A DNA stretch of 64,000 nt from DASWJS01 sp036397035 (GTDB taxonomy: Bacteria; Actinomycetota; AC-67), in contig DASWJS010000021.1 in NCBI GenBank assembly GCA_036397035.1, forward strand, positions 15,112 to 79,111. The letters are read 5' to 3'. This document shows positions 16,443-24,260 of this stretch, piece by piece. Within the stretch, counting starts at the first letter, position 1. Every line of letters starts with the position of its first letter. The notes below the pieces were generated by a model, which did not search any database, had not been told where the DNA came from, and worked only from the letters and a program-made list of their open reading frames with translations. The translations under genes and the position numbers were made by a program.

Positions 16443-17900
16443 TCAGCCGTCCGGCTCGCCCAGCACGTCCGCCAGGACGCGCTTGACGACGTCGGGAGCG
16501 CCTTGCCCCTTCAGCGCCTTCATCGTCTGACCCATCAGGAAGCCGAAGACTTTCTGCTCGCCCGCGCGGTAGCGCGCCGCCTCGGCCGCGTGCGCCCCGA
16601 TCACCTCGCGCACCGCTCCCTCGACGGCGCCGTCGTCGCTCACCTGCTGCAGCCCGCGCTCGGCGATCAGCGCAAGCGGGTCGGCGCTCTGCTCGTAGGC
16701 GTCGAGGAACACCTTCTTCGCCGTGTTCAGGTTGACGACCCCGCCGGCGACGGCCTCGATGAGCGCGGCGAGCTGCTCGGGCGCGATGCGCGCGGCGCCG
16801 ATCTCCTCGCCGTGGTCGTTCAGCGCGCGCGACAGCTCGCCGGCCATCCAGACCGCGGCGTCGCGCGCCGGCGCGCCGGCGGCGAGCAGCGCCTCGAAGT
16901 ACGCGACGCTCATCGGATGCGCGCCGACGAAGGCGGCCTGCTCGGGCGTCAGCGCGTGCTCGGCGGTCAGGCGCTCGCGCCGCGCGCGCGGCAGCTCGGG
17001 CAACCCGGCGCGCAGCTTCTCCATCCATTCCTCGGCCGGCGCGATCGGCACGAGGTCGGGCTCGGGGAAGTAGCGGTAGTCGAAGGCCTCTTCCTTCGAG
17101 CGCATCGACGAGGTCTTGCCGGTGCCCTCGTCGAAGTGGCGCGTCTCCTGCACGACGGCGTCGCCGCGATCCAGCACGCGGGTCTGGCGCTCGATCTCGT
17201 AGGCGAGCGCGCGCCCGACCGAGCGGATCGAGTTCATGTTCTTGACTTCGACCTTGACGCCGTAGGCGTCCGCGCCGGCCCGCCGGAGCGAGACGTTCGC
17301 GTCGCAGCGCATCGAGCCTTCGTCCATCCGCACGTCGCTCACGCCGAGCGTCAGCAGGATCGCGCGCAGCTCGGTCAGGTACGCTTGCGCCTGCTCGGGC
17401 GTGCGGATGTCGGGCTCGGAGACGATCTCGACCAGCGGGATGCCCGCGCGGTTGTAGTCGACGAGCGAGTGCGAGGAGTCGGCGATCCGCCCGGTGGCTC
17501 CCACGTGCAAGCTCTTGCCGGTGTCCTCCTCCATGTGCGCGCGCGTGATGCCGACCCGGTGCGTGCCGCCGGCGTCCTCGATCTCCAGGTGCCCGTCCAC
17601 GCACAGGGGCAGGTCGTACTGGGAGATCTGGTAGTTCTTCGGCATGTCCGGGTAGAAGTAGTTCTTGCGGTGGAAGATCGAGTGCCCGGCGATGCGGCAG
17701 CTCAGCGCGAGCCCGATCGTCATCAGGTGCTCGATCGCGCGCTCGTTGGGCACCGGGAGCGAGCCCGGCTGGCCGAGGCACACCGGGCAGGTCTGCGTGT
17801 TGGGCTCGGCCCCGAACGTGGTCGCGCAGCCGCAGAACATCTTGGAGCGCGTGGACAGCTCGACGTGGACCTCCAGGCCGATGACGGCTTCGTAGGTCAC
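16443..17900 (-). CDS. gatB: Asp-tRNA(Asn)/Glu-tRNA(Gln) amidotransferase subunit B
   Basis: tRNA-binding and kinase subunit of GatCAB, which converts misacylated Glu-tRNA(Gln) and Asp-tRNA(Asn) to the correct amidated forms. 485 residues with the family start YEAVIGLEVHVEL, zinc cysteines CGCATTFG...CPVCLGQPGSLP, and the C-terminal YqeY-like helical domain ending in FLMGQTMKALKGQG. GTG start in a GTGA overlap with gatA. The order gatC-gatA-gatB on one strand next to ligA is typical of Actinobacteria. Confidence 0.96.
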   Translation of the reverse strand: MTYEAVIGLEVHVELSTRSKMFCGCATTFGAEPNTQTCPVCLGQPGSLPVPNERAIEHLMTIGLALSCRIAGHSIFHRKNYFYPDMPKNYQISQYDLPLCVDGHLEIEDAGGTHRVGITRAHMEEDTGKSLHVGATGRIADSSHSLVDYNRAGIPLVEIVSEPDIRTPEQAQAYLTELRAILLTLGVSDVRMDEGSMRCDANVSLRRAGADAYGVKVEVKNMNSIRSVGRALAYEIERQTRVLDRGDAVVQETRHFDEGTGKTSSMRSKEEAFDYRYFPEPDLVPIAPAEEWMEKLRAGLPELPRARRERLTAEHALTPEQAAFVGAHPMSVAYFEALLAAGAPARDAAVWMAGELSRALNDHGEEIGAARIAPEQLAALIEAVAGGVVNLNTAKKVFLDAYEQSADPLALIAERGLQQVSDDGAVEGAVREVIGAHAAEAARYRAGEQKVFGFLMGQTMKALKGQGAPDVVKRVLADVLGEPDG

Positions 17901-19372
17901 GGCGCGCTCCACAGGGGCGGGTCGGGCGCCGGGCCGCGCGCGCGCTCGTAGGCCGCCGCGACCCGGAACAGGAGCGGCTCGGACAGCGGCGGGCCGAGGA
18001 CCTGAAGGCCGACCGGCAGGCCGTCGTCGCTGAGACCGCACGGCACGCTGATCCCGGCGGCGCCCGCGAGGTTGGTCGGGATCGTGTACACGTCGCTGAG
18101 GTACATCGCGAGCGGGTCGCCGGTCTTCTCGCCCACCGCGAACGCCGTCGTCGGGCTCGTCGGGCCGACCAGCACGTCGAAGTCTGCATAGGCGCGCTCG
18201 AACTCGCGGATGACCAGCGTGCGGACCTGCTGGGCCTTGCCGTAGTAGGCGTCGTAGTAGCCGACCGACAGCGCGTAGGTGCCGAGCATGATGCGGCGCT
18301 TGACCTCGTCGCCGAAGCCTTCGGTGCGTGTGCGCGTATTGAGGTCGACGACGTCGGTCGCGTTCGCGGCGCGGTGGCCCTGGCGCACGCCGTCGTAGCG
18401 CGCGAGGTTGCTCGAGCACTCCGCCGGCGCGATCAGGTAGTAGGCGCTCAGCGCGTACTCGAACACCGGCAGGCTCACCTCGCCGACGCGCGCGCCGGCG
18501 GCGGCGAGCGCGTCGATCGCCTCTCGCACGCGCGCCTTCACGCCCGGCTGCAAGCCGTCGCCGCCCATCCAGTCCGCGATCACGCCGACCCGCAGGCCCT
18601 CGATCCCCTCGCCCAGCGCCGCGCGGTAGTCGGGCACCGGATCGTCGATGCTCGTCGCGTCCATCGGGTCGTGGCCGGCGAAGACGCCGAGCAGCAGCGC
18701 CGCGTCCTCGGTGCTGCGCGCGATCGGGCCGACCTGGTCGAGGCTCGAGGCGAAGGCGATGATGCCGTAGCGGCTGACGCGCCCGTAGGTCGGCTTCACG
18801 CCGACGACGCCGCACAGGCTCGCGGGCTGCCGGATCGATCCGCCGGTGTCGGTCCCGATGCCGAGCGGCGCCATCCCGGCCGCGACCGCCGCGACGCTTC
18901 CGCCGCTCGAGCCGCCGGCGACCCGCGTGAGGTCCCACGGGTTCAGGCTCGGTCCGAAGGCCGAGTTCTCCGTCGAGGAGCCCATCGCGAACTCGTCCAG
19001 GTTCGCCTTGCCGACGATCGGCAGCCCGGCCACGCGCAGGCGCTCGACCACGGTGCAGTCGTAGGGGGGCACGTAGTCCGCCAGGATCCTGCTGGCGGCC
19101 GTCGTGCGGATCCCGTCGGTGCACAGGATGTCCTTGATCGCGACCGGCGCCCCCGCGAGCGGGTGCAGGCGCTCGCCGCGCGCGACGCGGGCGTCCACCT
19201 CGCCGGCCGTCGCGCGGGCCAGCTCGGGCGTGACCGTGATGAACGCGTGCACCCGGTCGTCCAGCACGGCGATCCGGTCCAGGTGTGCCTCGGTCACCTC
19301 GCGCGCGCTCGCCTCCTTGGCGGCGATCATGCGCGCCAGCTCGGCCGCGCCGAGCCGCCACAGCTCGCTCAC
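17897..19372 (-). CDS. gatA: Asp-tRNA(Asn)/Glu-tRNA(Gln) amidotransferase subunit A
   Basis: Glutaminase subunit of GatCAB, amidase-signature family, 491 residues. The Ser-cisSer-Lys triad is seen as Lys80 (APVAIKD), Ser155 (VAGGSSGGS) and Ser179 (TDTGGSI). It supplies ammonia to GatB. Overlaps gatC at its start (ATGA) and gatB at its end (GTGA), giving a translationally coupled three-gene operon. Confidence 0.97.
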   Translation of the reverse strand: MSELWRLGAAELARMIAAKEASAREVTEAHLDRIAVLDDRVHAFITVTPELARATAGEVDARVARGERLHPLAGAPVAIKDILCTDGIRTTAASRILADYVPPYDCTVVERLRVAGLPIVGKANLDEFAMGSSTENSAFGPSLNPWDLTRVAGGSSGGSVAAVAAGMAPLGIGTDTGGSIRQPASLCGVVGVKPTYGRVSRYGIIAFASSLDQVGPIARSTEDAALLLGVFAGHDPMDATSIDDPVPDYRAALGEGIEGLRVGVIADWMGGDGLQPGVKARVREAIDALAAAGARVGEVSLPVFEYALSAYYLIAPAECSSNLARYDGVRQGHRAANATDVVDLNTRTRTEGFGDEVKRRIMLGTYALSVGYYDAYYGKAQQVRTLVIREFERAYADFDVLVGPTSPTTAFAVGEKTGDPLAMYLSDVYTIPTNLAGAAGISVPCGLSDDGLPVGLQVLGPPLSEPLLFRVAAAYERARGPAPDPPLWSAP

Positions 19373-19662
19373 GCCTCCTCCAGGATGCGCGGGACCCGGA
19401 AGCGCCCGTCCTCGACCTCGGGCCCGATGCCGAGCGCCTTGCCCTGCGGCAGGCTCGGCTTCACCTCGTCGGGCCGGAAGACGTTCGTCATCGGGATCGC
19501 ATGCGCGGTCGGCGGCACGTCCTCGGTCGCGAGCGCGCTCACCTGGTCCGCGTGCTCCAGGATGCGCGAAAGCTGGGAGGTGAAGCGGTCCAGCTCGTCG
19601 TCGGTGAAGGCGAGCCGCGCGAGCTTCGCCACGTGCCGGACTTGGTCCTTGTCGATCGCCAT
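19369..19662 (-). CDS. gatC: Asp-tRNA(Asn)/Glu-tRNA(Gln) amidotransferase subunit C
   Basis: 97-residue stabilising subunit that wraps between GatA and GatB. Family motifs VRHVAKLARLAFTDDEL and a central HADQVSAL region are present, with a C-terminal RVPRILEEA. First gene of the gat operon. A TAGACT -10 box ends eight bases before the ATG, so the transcript is probably leaderless; ligA ends just 25 bases upstream. Confidence 0.95.
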   Translation of the reverse strand: MAIDKDQVRHVAKLARLAFTDDELDRFTSQLSRILEHADQVSALATEDVPPTAHAIPMTNVFRPDEVKPSLPQGKALGIGPEVEDGRFRVPRILEEA

Positions 19663-19670
19663 GACGCCCG

Positions 19671-19676
19671 AGTCTA
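19671..19676 (-). promoter_or_regulatory. -10 box TAGACT for gatC-gatA-gatB
   Basis: TAGACT sits eight bases before the gatC ATG with no Shine-Dalgarno between, the geometry expected for a leaderless transcript. Confidence 0.55.
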
Positions 19677-19687
19677 CCGGCGCGCGT

Positions 19688-21673
19688 TCACAGCATCGCG
19701 CGCAACGCGTCCTCGTCGACGATCTCGACGCCCAGGTCCTGCGCCTTCGCGAGCTTGGTCCCCGGGTCGGCGCCGGCCACGACGTAGGAGGTCTTCTTCG
19801 ACACGCTCGAGGTGACCTTGCCGCCGGCGTGCTCGATCAGCGCCGTCGCCGCTTCACGCGTCAGCGTGGGCAGGGTGCCGGTCAGCACGAACGTCTTGCC
19901 GCTGAGGGGCCCCTCGGCCGCGGGCGGCGCTTCGGCGTCCACGACCCTCACGCCCGCAGCCCGCAGCTTCGCCAGCACCGTCCTGGTCGACTCCTGCTCG
20001 AAGAACGTCGCGACGCTCTGGGCGATGACCGCGCCGATCCCGTCGACGGCCGCCAGCTCCTCGGCGGAGGCCGACTCGATCCGGTCCAGCGACGGCATCG
20101 CGCGCGCGAGCACCCGCGCGCCGGTCCCGCCGAGGTGGCGGATGCCGAGGCCGGTCAGCAGTCGAGCAAGCCCGCGGTCCTTCGAGTCTTCGACCGCGCG
20201 ACGAAGGTTCGCCACCTTGCGCTCCTTGAAGCCCTCAAGGCTCGCGAGCTGGTCGTCGGTGAGGGCGTAGACGTCGCCCGGGTCGCGCACGAGGCCGCGC
20301 ACGATCAGCTCGTGGAGGGTCCGGTAGCCGAGCCCCTCGACGTCCATCGCGCCGCGCGAGGCGAAGTGCGCCAGGCGTTCGAGCCGTTGCGACGGGCAGT
20401 CGATGCCCGTGCAGTAGGCGACGGCGTCGCCCTCGTTGCGAACGATCGCCGAGCCGCACGCCGGACACGTCGAGGGCATCTTCCATCGGCGCAGGCCCCT
20501 GCGCCGCTTCGACAGGACCGGCCCGGCCACTTCCGGGATGACGTCGCCCGCACGCCGCACGATCACGACGTCCCCAGGCCGCACGTCCTTGCGGGCGATC
20601 TCGTCCTGGTTGTGCAGCGTCGCCGACTGCACGGTCACGCCTCCGACGAAGACCGGTTCGAGCACGGCGTAGGGCGTCGCCGCCCCGGTCCGGCCGACGT
20701 AGACGCGGATGTCGCGCATCACCGTCTCGCGCTCTTCCGGCGGGTACTTGTAGGCGATGGCCCAGCGCGGCGCCTTCGAGGTGTAGCCAAGCTCGCGCTG
20801 CTGCGCGAAGGCGTCCACCTTGACGACCACCCCGTCGATCTCGTGGTCCACGTCGTGGCGGTGCTCGCGCCAGCGCTCGCAGAACGCCCACACGTCCTCC
20901 AGCGCCGGCGCGGGCTCGGTCGTCGGCTCCACGCGAAGCCCGGCCTTCTTCGCCCACGACAGGAACGCGCGATGGCTCGCGAAGTCGATGCCTTCGGTTC
21001 CCCCCAAGCCGTGGACGAGGTAGGTCAGCGGACGAGCAGCGGTCGCTGCCGGGTCCTTCTGCCGCAGGCTGCCGGCCGCGGTGTTGCGCGGGTTCGCGTA
21101 GCCGGGCTTTCCCTCCGCCCGCAACGCCTCGTTCATCGTCGCGAAGTCGGCGGTGCGCATGTAGACCTCGCCGCGCACCTCGATCAGCGGGGGCGGGTCG
21201 GGCACCTTCAGCCGGCGCGGCACGCCCTCGATGGTGGCGATGTTCGCGGTGACGTCCTCGCCGGTCTCGCCGTCGCCGCGGGTGGCGCCGCGCACGTAGC
21301 GCCCGCCTTCATAGGTGAGCGCGATCGCAACGCCGTCCACCTTCAGCTCGCACACGTAGGCCGGGTCGTCGACGGTCTTGCGAACGCGCTCGTCCCAGGC
21401 CGTCAGCTCCTCCAGCGAGAACGCGTTGTCGAGCGAGTACATGCGCGCGTGGTGGGTGACGGCGCGGAATCCCGCGGCGGGCGCGCCGCCGACTCGCTGC
21501 GTCGGCGAGTCTGGCGTGACCAGGCCGGGGTTCCGCTCCTCCAGCTCCCCCAGCTCGCGGTACAGCTCGTCGTAGGCGGCGTCGGAGATCTCGGGCGCGT
21601 CCTTTTCGTAGTAGAGGCCGTTGTGGCGCTCGATCTCGGCGCGGAGGAACTCGATCCGCTCGCGGTCGTCCAC
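19688..21673 (-). CDS. ligA: NAD-dependent DNA ligase
   Basis: Seals nicks in replication and repair using NAD+. 661 residues, standard length. Domains in order: Ia NAD-binding, adenylation with nucleophile Lys111 in KVDG, OB fold, four-Cys zinc finger (CPACG ... CTGIDCP), helix-hairpin-helix repeats (LARLLTGLGIRHLG), and C-terminal BRCT (LSGKTFVLTGTLPTLTR). GTG start four bases after the stop of the small upstream gene, suggesting coupled translation. Confidence 0.97.
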   Translation of the reverse strand: MDDRERIEFLRAEIERHNGLYYEKDAPEISDAAYDELYRELGELEERNPGLVTPDSPTQRVGGAPAAGFRAVTHHARMYSLDNAFSLEELTAWDERVRKTVDDPAYVCELKVDGVAIALTYEGGRYVRGATRGDGETGEDVTANIATIEGVPRRLKVPDPPPLIEVRGEVYMRTADFATMNEALRAEGKPGYANPRNTAAGSLRQKDPAATAARPLTYLVHGLGGTEGIDFASHRAFLSWAKKAGLRVEPTTEPAPALEDVWAFCERWREHRHDVDHEIDGVVVKVDAFAQQRELGYTSKAPRWAIAYKYPPEERETVMRDIRVYVGRTGAATPYAVLEPVFVGGVTVQSATLHNQDEIARKDVRPGDVVIVRRAGDVIPEVAGPVLSKRRRGLRRWKMPSTCPACGSAIVRNEGDAVAYCTGIDCPSQRLERLAHFASRGAMDVEGLGYRTLHELIVRGLVRDPGDVYALTDDQLASLEGFKERKVANLRRAVEDSKDRGLARLLTGLGIRHLGGTGARVLARAMPSLDRIESASAEELAAVDGIGAVIAQSVATFFEQESTRTVLAKLRAAGVRVVDAEAPPAAEGPLSGKTFVLTGTLPTLTREAATALIEHAGGKVTSSVSKKTSYVVAGADPGTKLAKAQDLGVEIVDEDALRAML

Positions 21674-21676
21674 GGC

Positions 21677-21919
21677 CTACCGCGAGCGGGTGGACTTCTT
21701 CGCGCGCTTGGCGCCCGCCTTGGCTCGCGGCGCGGCGCCGCGGGACGCGGATCCCAGCGCGGACTCCAGCGCGCCGAGGTCCGCCCGCAGCGTCTCGAGG
21801 ACCTCCTCCGCCGGAGCGAACTCGCGACGCACCGCGATCGAGTAGCGCTGGATCACCTGAAGGTCGGGCAGGCGCACCCGCCTGCCCTGCGAGGAATCAG
21901 CGTTCGAAGACTCGGCCAC
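21677..21919 (-). CDS. Small basic-tailed hypothetical protein
   Basis: 80 residues: an Asp/Ser-rich start, a short helical section (DLQVIQRYSIAVRREF, then AEEVLETLRADLGALESAL), and a Lys/Arg/Ala-rich C-terminus ending KRAKKSTRSR that could bind nucleic acid. It stands between mnmA and ligA and is probably co-transcribed with ligA. The GTG start is favoured because a perfect TATAAT lies six bases upstream, implying leaderless expression. No family recognised. Confidence 0.65.
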   Translation of the reverse strand: MAESSNADSSQGRRVRLPDLQVIQRYSIAVRREFAPAEEVLETLRADLGALESALGSASRGAAPRAKAGAKRAKKSTRSR

Positions 21920-21925
21920 GGGGCG

Positions 21926-21931
21926 ATTATA
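21926..21931 (-). promoter_or_regulatory. Consensus -10 box TATAAT before the 80-codon gene and ligA
   Basis: A perfect TATAAT on the minus strand in a GC-rich background, six bases from the GTG. No good -35 hexamer is seen at 17 bases. This is the strongest -10 match in the window. Confidence 0.7.
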
Positions 21932-21934
21932 GGT

Positions 21935-22984
21935 TCACAGCGCGCGTTCGATGGTTGCGCCGCCGAGGACTTCGGCGCCGGCGTAGAACGCGACGAGCTG
22001 GCCGGGGGCGATGCCGCGTTCGGGGCGCTCGAAGCGCACGGTCGCACGGTCCTCGGTCGCATCCTCCAGCCGGGCGGGAATCGGCTCCCCGTGGGCGCGC
22101 ACCTGGACGGCGTCGACGTCGCCGGGCGCCCCGGCAATCCAGGAAACCTCGGACGCCTCCAGCCCGCGGCGCGCGAGAAGCTCGCCCGGACCGATGACGA
22201 TCCGGTTGGCCGGCGCGTCGACGTCCAGGACGTAGGCGCGCTCGGCGAGCGCCAGCCCGAGCCCGCGGCGCTGGCCGACGGTAAAGCGGTGGATGCCGTC
22301 GTGCTCGCCCAGGACGCGCCCGGACGGGTCGACGATCTCGCCGGGCCGCGCGCCGCCGAGCTGCTCCTGCACGAACTCGCCCGCGTCGCCGCCGGGCACG
22401 AAGCAGATGTCGTAGGACTCGGGCTTGTTCGCGACCCGCAGGGACAGCTCGGCGGCGCGCGCGCGCGTCTCGGACTTGCGCTGCAGCCCCACGGGGAAGC
22501 GCGCGCGCGCGATCTGCTCGCCCGTGATGCGCGCCAAGACGTAGGACTGATCCTTGTCCGGATCGGCCGCGCGAAACAGCCGCCCGTCGCGCGCGACCGC
22601 GTAGTGACCGGTGGCCAGCGCGTCGAAGCCCGTCGCCACCGCTCGGTCGAGCAGCGCACCGAACTTGATCTTCTCGTTGCAGCGCACGCACGGGTTCGGC
22701 GTGCGCCCGCTCGCGTAGGCGTCGACGAAGTCGCGCACGACGTGCTCGCCGAAGGCTTCTTTCATGTTCCAGACGTAGAACGGGATATCGAGCACCTGCG
22801 CCACCCGCCGCGCGTCGTCGGCGTCGGTCACCCCGCAGCAGCCGTGGACGCGCCCGTCGGCCGCCTCGCCGTGCACGTCCGCCAGGCGCAGGTGCACGCC
22901 GGTCACCTCGTGTCCCTCCTCGACGAGCATCGCCGCCGCGACGCTGGAGTCCACGCCGCCGGACATCGCCGCCAGGATCTTCAT
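21935..22984 (-). CDS. mnmA: tRNA-specific 2-thiouridylase
   Basis: Installs sulfur at U34 of tRNA Lys, Glu and Gln, receiving it from the cysteine desulfurase encoded just upstream. 349 residues. PP-loop MSGGVDSSVAAAML at 7-20; catalytic Cys99 in NPCVRCNEKIKF and Cys194 in SYDICFVPGGD; the TVGQRRGLGLA segment is conserved. The ATG overlaps the stop of the desulfurase (ATGA), so sulfur donor and acceptor are made together. Confidence 0.96.
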   Translation of the reverse strand: MKILAAMSGGVDSSVAAAMLVEEGHEVTGVHLRLADVHGEAADGRVHGCCGVTDADDARRVAQVLDIPFYVWNMKEAFGEHVVRDFVDAYASGRTPNPCVRCNEKIKFGALLDRAVATGFDALATGHYAVARDGRLFRAADPDKDQSYVLARITGEQIARARFPVGLQRKSETRARAAELSLRVANKPESYDICFVPGGDAGEFVQEQLGGARPGEIVDPSGRVLGEHDGIHRFTVGQRRGLGLALAERAYVLDVDAPANRIVIGPGELLARRGLEASEVSWIAGAPGDVDAVQVRAHGEPIPARLEDATEDRATVRFERPERGIAPGQLVAFYAGAEVLGGATIERAL

Positions 22985-24114
22985 CGGCGCAACCGCTCCA
23001 CCGCCGACACGACCGCGTCGACTGCCGCGTCGACCTCCTCCTCGGTCGTGGTCACGCCGAGCGTCAGCCGCAGCACGCCGCTCGGACGAAGGCCCATCGC
23101 CTGCAGCACGTGCGACGGCTCGGTCGCGCCGCTCGAACAGGCGGATCCGCTCGACGCGGCGACGCCGGCCCCGTCGAGCAGCAGCAGGAGCGGCTCGCTC
23201 TCGACGCCCTCGATCCCGACGTTGCAGTTGTTGGGCAAGCGCTCGGCGCCCGCGCCGTGAACGCGCAGCCCGTCGATTCGGCCGAGCAGGCCCGCCTCGA
23301 GCCGGTCGCGCAACGCGCGCACGCGCGCGGCGGTCGCGGCCAACCGCTCGACCGTGAGCCGCACCGCCTCACCGAAGCCAGCGATCCCGGCGACGTTGTA
23401 GGTGCCCGAGCGGATGCCGCGCTCCTGTCCCCCGCCGTGGACGATCGGCTCCACGCCTACCCCGCGCCGGACGACGAGCGCGCCCACACCCTTTGGCCCG
23501 CCGAGCTTGTGCGCCGACAGCGCGATCAAGTCCGCGCGCGCAGCGTCCAGCGGAATCCACGGCAGCGCCTGCACCGCGTCCGTGTGGAAACGCGCGCCCG
23601 TCTCGTGCGCGATTTCGGCGACGCTCGTCACCGGCTGGATCGTCCCGACTTCGTTGTTGGCCGCCATGACCGACACGACTCCCGTCGTGCCGTCGATCGC
23701 GTCCGCCAGCGCATCGAGATCCAGCACCCCGTCGCGATGCACGCCGACGATACGGACGACGAAGCCCTGCCGCCCGAGCCACGCCGCCGTGTCCAGCACG
23801 GCATGGTGCTCGATCGCGCTGACGACGATCCCATCGCGCCCCTGGCCCTTCTGCCGCCATGCCGCGCCTTGCAGTGCGAGGTTGTCGGCTTCGGTCCCGC
23901 CGGACGTGAAGATCACTTCCTCAGGGCGAGCCCCCGCCGCCGCGGCGACGTGCTCCCGCGCCTCCTCGATCGCCTTTCGAGCCTCGCGCGCACCCGCGTG
24001 GAGCGAGGACGCGTTGGCAAAGCGCTCGCCAAGGTAGGGCTCCATGGCCGCGCGCGCCTCCGGCAGCAGCGGGGTCGTCGCGGCGTGGTCGAGGTACAGG
24101 GTCCGGCGGGCCAT
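22981..24114 (-). CDS. iscS: Cysteine desulfurase
   Basis: PLP enzyme that releases sulfur from cysteine for tRNA thiolation and Fe-S clusters. 377 residues beginning LYLDHAATTPL; PLP Lys203 in SAHKLGGPKG; active-site Cys326 in SSGSACSSGATEPSHV on the short loop of the IscS type. The ATG chosen lies nine bases after a TACGCT -10 box; upstream sequence is the 20-bp tandem array and is not coding. Paired with mnmA by a 4-base overlap. A dedicated Fe-S scaffold gene is not nearby. Confidence 0.94.
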   Translation of the reverse strand: MARRTLYLDHAATTPLLPEARAAMEPYLGERFANASSLHAGAREARKAIEEAREHVAAAAGARPEEVIFTSGGTEADNLALQGAAWRQKGQGRDGIVVSAIEHHAVLDTAAWLGRQGFVVRIVGVHRDGVLDLDALADAIDGTTGVVSVMAANNEVGTIQPVTSVAEIAHETGARFHTDAVQALPWIPLDAARADLIALSAHKLGGPKGVGALVVRRGVGVEPIVHGGGQERGIRSGTYNVAGIAGFGEAVRLTVERLAATAARVRALRDRLEAGLLGRIDGLRVHGAGAERLPNNCNVGIEGVESEPLLLLLDGAGVAASSGSACSSGATEPSHVLQAMGLRPSGVLRLTLGVTTTEEEVDAAVDAVVSAVERLRR

Positions 24115-24123
24115 GGAAACGTC

Positions 24124-24129
24124 AGCGTA
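24124..24129 (-). promoter_or_regulatory. -10 box TACGCT for iscS-mnmA
   Basis: TACGCT ends nine bases before the iscS ATG. The -35 region and everything upstream of it falls inside the 20-bp tandem array. Confidence 0.5.
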
Positions 24130-24140
24130 GCAACGCTCGT

Positions 24141-24260
24141 TCGTATTCGGTCCGCCGTGGGCCGATACGGCCCGCTTTGGTTCGAAGCGGTCCATCGTGG
24201 ACTCATACGGTCCATCGTGGACTCATGCGGTCCGCCGTGGGTCGATGCAACCCGCTCGCT
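24141..24260. repeat. Six tandem 20-bp units upstream of iscS
   Basis: An imperfect but strictly 20-bp periodic array, with units starting at 24141, 24161, 24181, 24201, 24221 and 24241. The third and fourth units share CGGTCCATCGTGGACTCAT, which contains the small palindrome GTCCA-TCG-TGGAC. Outer units are diverged (GGTCCGCCGTGG, GGCCCGCTTTGG, AACCCGCTC). The array fills the space between the end of the amidase gene and the iscS -10 box. Two helical turns per unit would place binding sites on one DNA face. Confidence 0.8.

Noticed and set aside
18374..23260. A 1628-codon open frame on the plus strand across gatA, gatC, ligA and mnmA
   Set aside because: It is antisense to four unmistakable genes, rich in Arg/Ala/His-type low-complexity sequence, and has no domain; long antisense frames are expected at this GC content.
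24115..24195. Start of cysteine desulfurase at an ATG 27 codons upstream
   Set aside because: That extension would be translated from the 20-bp repeat array and places the -10 box inside the coding region.
24141..24260. 20-bp repeats as a CRISPR array
   Set aside because: Units are directly abutting without spacers and no cas genes are present.
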